Below, one piece after another: positions 14,485-15,846 of a DNA stretch of 15,846 bases. Each line of letters begins with the position of its first letter. Position 1 is the stretch's first letter. The notes under the pieces are model-generated. The model saw nothing but the letters and a program-made list of their open reading frames with translations, was not told the DNA's origin and did not search any database. The stretch is taken from contig DATDKZ010000242.1 in assembly GCA_036519575.1 (NCBI GenBank), forward strand, positions 1 through 15,846, given 5' to 3'. A program made the position numbers and the translations under genes. Origin of the DNA: AC-69 sp036519575 (lineage in GTDB: Bacteria > Actinomycetota > UBA4738 > HRBIN12).

Positions 14485-15581
14485 CTGCGGGCCTGTACGT
14501 ACACGTCCCGTTCTGCCTCACGCGATGTGGCTACTGCGATTTCAACGCGTACGCGGGGCTCGGCCATCTGGCATCGCGATACGTGGATTCGCTGGAGGCC
14601 GAGGCCGGGCTATGGGCCGAAGCGTGGGGAGGGGAGCGCTTCGGATCGGTGTTCCTCGGCGGCGGGACCCCGACGACGCTCGACCAGGCCGACCTGGCGC
14701 GCTTGTTGGCGACCTTTCGGGGACGGTTCGACGTCGAGCCCTGGGCCGAGGTCACGATCGAGGCCAACCCGGACACGGTCGACGCGGGGAAGCTGGCCGC
14801 GTTGCGCGAGGCCGGGTACACGCGGCTTTCGATGGGCGCGCAATCGTTCGACCAGCGCGTCCTCGATGCGTTGGAGCGACTGCACCGGCCCGCGTCCGTG
14901 CGGCGCGCGTTCGCCGCCGCCCGGACGGCGGGCCACACGAACGTGAACCTGGACCTGATCTACGGGGCGAACGGGGAGACGCTCGCGTCGTGGCGCCGGA
15001 CGCTTGAGGAGACCATCGCGCTCCGCCCCGAGCACGTATCCGCGTACGCGCTCACCATCGAGCCGGCCACGCCGCTCGGTCGCAAGGTTCAGGCGGGGCT
15101 GGTGCCGGGGCCCGAGCCGGACCTGCAAGCCGACATGTTCGACCTCGGCTGCGAGCTGCTCGGCGATGCCGGCTACGGCCACTACGAGGTGTCGAACTGG
15201 GCGCTCTCCGGGTTCGAGTGCAAGCACAACCTGGGCTACTGGCGGAAGCAGCCGTATCTCGGGTTGGGAGCAGGGGCCCACTCGTATCGCGACGCGCGAA
15301 GATGGTGGAACCTCCGCCCACCAACCGAGTACCTGGAAGCAGTGGAACACGGCCTGCACCCGGTGGGCGGCGAGGAGCGCCTCACGGTGCAGGACGAGCG
15401 GCTCGAAGAGATCTTCCTGAAGCTCCGAATCCTCGAGGGCGTGCCCGCCACCTCGGTCGCCGGAGACGTCGCCTCGGGCTTCCTGCAGCAGGGACTCCTC
15501 CGCCGTCGGAACGGCCATCTCGTGCCGACCGAGCGAGGCATGCTGCTGCTGAACGAACTCGTCCTCAGCCTCGCAGGCTAG
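14481..15581 (+). CDS. hemW: HemW, radical-SAM heme chaperone
   Basis: HemW is a cytoplasmic radical-SAM protein that binds heme and inserts it into target proteins; it is often misnamed coproporphyrinogen III oxidase. The 366-residue length is normal. The 4Fe-4S motif CLTRCGYC (C12, C16, C19) is followed by Asp-Phe rather than the fourth Cys of HemN, which favours HemW. The SAM-binding LGGGTPT, the VTIEANPD and MGAQSFD segments, and HNLGYW (from H249) are all present, as is the C-terminal winged-helix region ending GMLLLNELVLSL. The ATG overlaps the lepA stop (ATGA), so translation is probably coupled. hrcA and dnaJ, which often follow, are absent here; a convergent gene ends on the same CTAG instead. 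Confidence 0.95.
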   Translation: MTAGLYVHVPFCLTRCGYCDFNAYAGLGHLASRYVDSLEAEAGLWAEAWGGERFGSVFLGGGTPTTLDQADLARLLATFRGRFDVEPWAEVTIEANPDTVDAGKLAALREAGYTRLSMGAQSFDQRVLDALERLHRPASVRRAFAAARTAGHTNVNLDLIYGANGETLASWRRTLEETIALRPEHVSAYALTIEPATPLGRKVQAGLVPGPEPDLQADMFDLGCELLGDAGYGHYEVSNWALSGFECKHNLGYWRKQPYLGLGAGAHSYRDARRWWNLRPPTEYLEAVEHGLHPVGGEERLTVQDERLEEIFLKLRILEGVPATSVAGDVASGFLQQGLLRRRNGHLVPTERGMLLLNELVLSLAG

Positions 15582-15846
15582 TCACCCGCGTAGAACGAAG
15601 GGAGTCTGGCGCCGCAGAGCCCTCCCCGCGTGGCGAACGACGGCGATTCGGAGGTCACCGGTTCCTGGAAGTCCCGCGTCCCGACTACGTCAAGCGTTCC
15701 ATCATCTCGCAGCTTGAGGGTCGTCTCGTGCGCATACCAGACGGCATCGGGGGAATCGTGAGGCTTGGACTCGGCCGAGGTCGCCACCAGCACCCGGCCG
15801 TCCGGCCCCGACTCACATCGCAGCGCGTCGAGCCGGAACGCGTCAC
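15578..15846 (-). CDS. Unknown protein, C-terminal fragment (5' end outside window)
   Basis: An open frame on the minus strand enters from the right edge and ends at TAG 15580-15578, giving the last 88 residues; the start lies outside. An internal GTG at 15793 could be read as a start, but the frame is open upstream and coding-like (DAFRLDALRCESGPDGRVLVAT), so the gene is longer. The text alternates short strands with turns (TTLKLRDDGTLDVVGTRDF), consistent with a beta-rich fold. Two Cys are present and no membrane segment is seen in this part. I do not recognise the family. It is convergent with hemW, and the two stop codons share the palindrome CTAG. Confidence 0.6.
   Translation of the reverse strand, partial: DAFRLDALRCESGPDGRVLVATSAESKPHDSPDAVWYAHETTLKLRDDGTLDVVGTRDFQEPVTSESPSFATRGGLCGARLPSFYAGD

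Overview
This is a high-GC bacterial chromosome segment. The gene order leuS ... comEA-comEC-holA, convergent rpsT, then lepA-hemW, the GTG starts, the paucity of strong Shine-Dalgarno sites and the TAnnnT boxes close to start codons all fit an actinobacterium (Actinomycetota). LeuRS is the short, E. coli-like form (814 aa) rather than the longer mycobacterial type, so I infer a deep-branching or uncultured lineage; the class cannot be settled from this window. There are no tRNA or rRNA genes, insertion sequences, integrases, CRISPR arrays or phage genes.

Layout. Positions 1-1800 are accessory: the start of a SHOCT-domain membrane protein gene (minus strand, running off the left edge), a divergent CDP-alcohol phosphatidyltransferase-like membrane protein, a long intergenic stretch with a possible gene remnant and promoter-like elements, and a secreted RTX-type calcium-binding protein broken by a one-base frameshift in a G tract. 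Positions 1879-2631 hold a conserved actinobacterial coiled-coil protein of unknown function. Positions 2680-10720 form a plus-strand block: leuS, a probable terminator, an orphan membrane histidine kinase, then the DNA-uptake genes comEA and comEC and the replication gene holA. rpsT runs convergently on the minus strand, and its stop codon overlaps that of holA. An LtrA-family membrane protein gene, also frameshifted, sits between rpsT and lepA. lepA and hemW overlap by ATGA. hemW meets a partial unknown gene tail-to-tail, both ending on the same CTAG.

How the genes work together. The core is a conserved information-processing and competence block: leucyl-tRNA synthesis (LeuS), ribosome biogenesis and translation (S20, LepA/EF4), clamp loading (HolA) and DNA uptake (ComEA binds DNA, ComEC forms the inner-membrane channel). 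HemW is a heme chaperone that is commonly neighboured by lepA. The histidine kinase has no response regulator in the window and lies directly upstream of comEA, so a link to competence is possible but unproven.

No clearly new system is visible. The points most worth a second look are the 9-codon micro-ORF with its own promoter-like box between comEC and holA, the two convergent gene pairs that share stop-codon bases, the two independent frameshifts confined to accessory genes, and the orphan kinase beside comEA.
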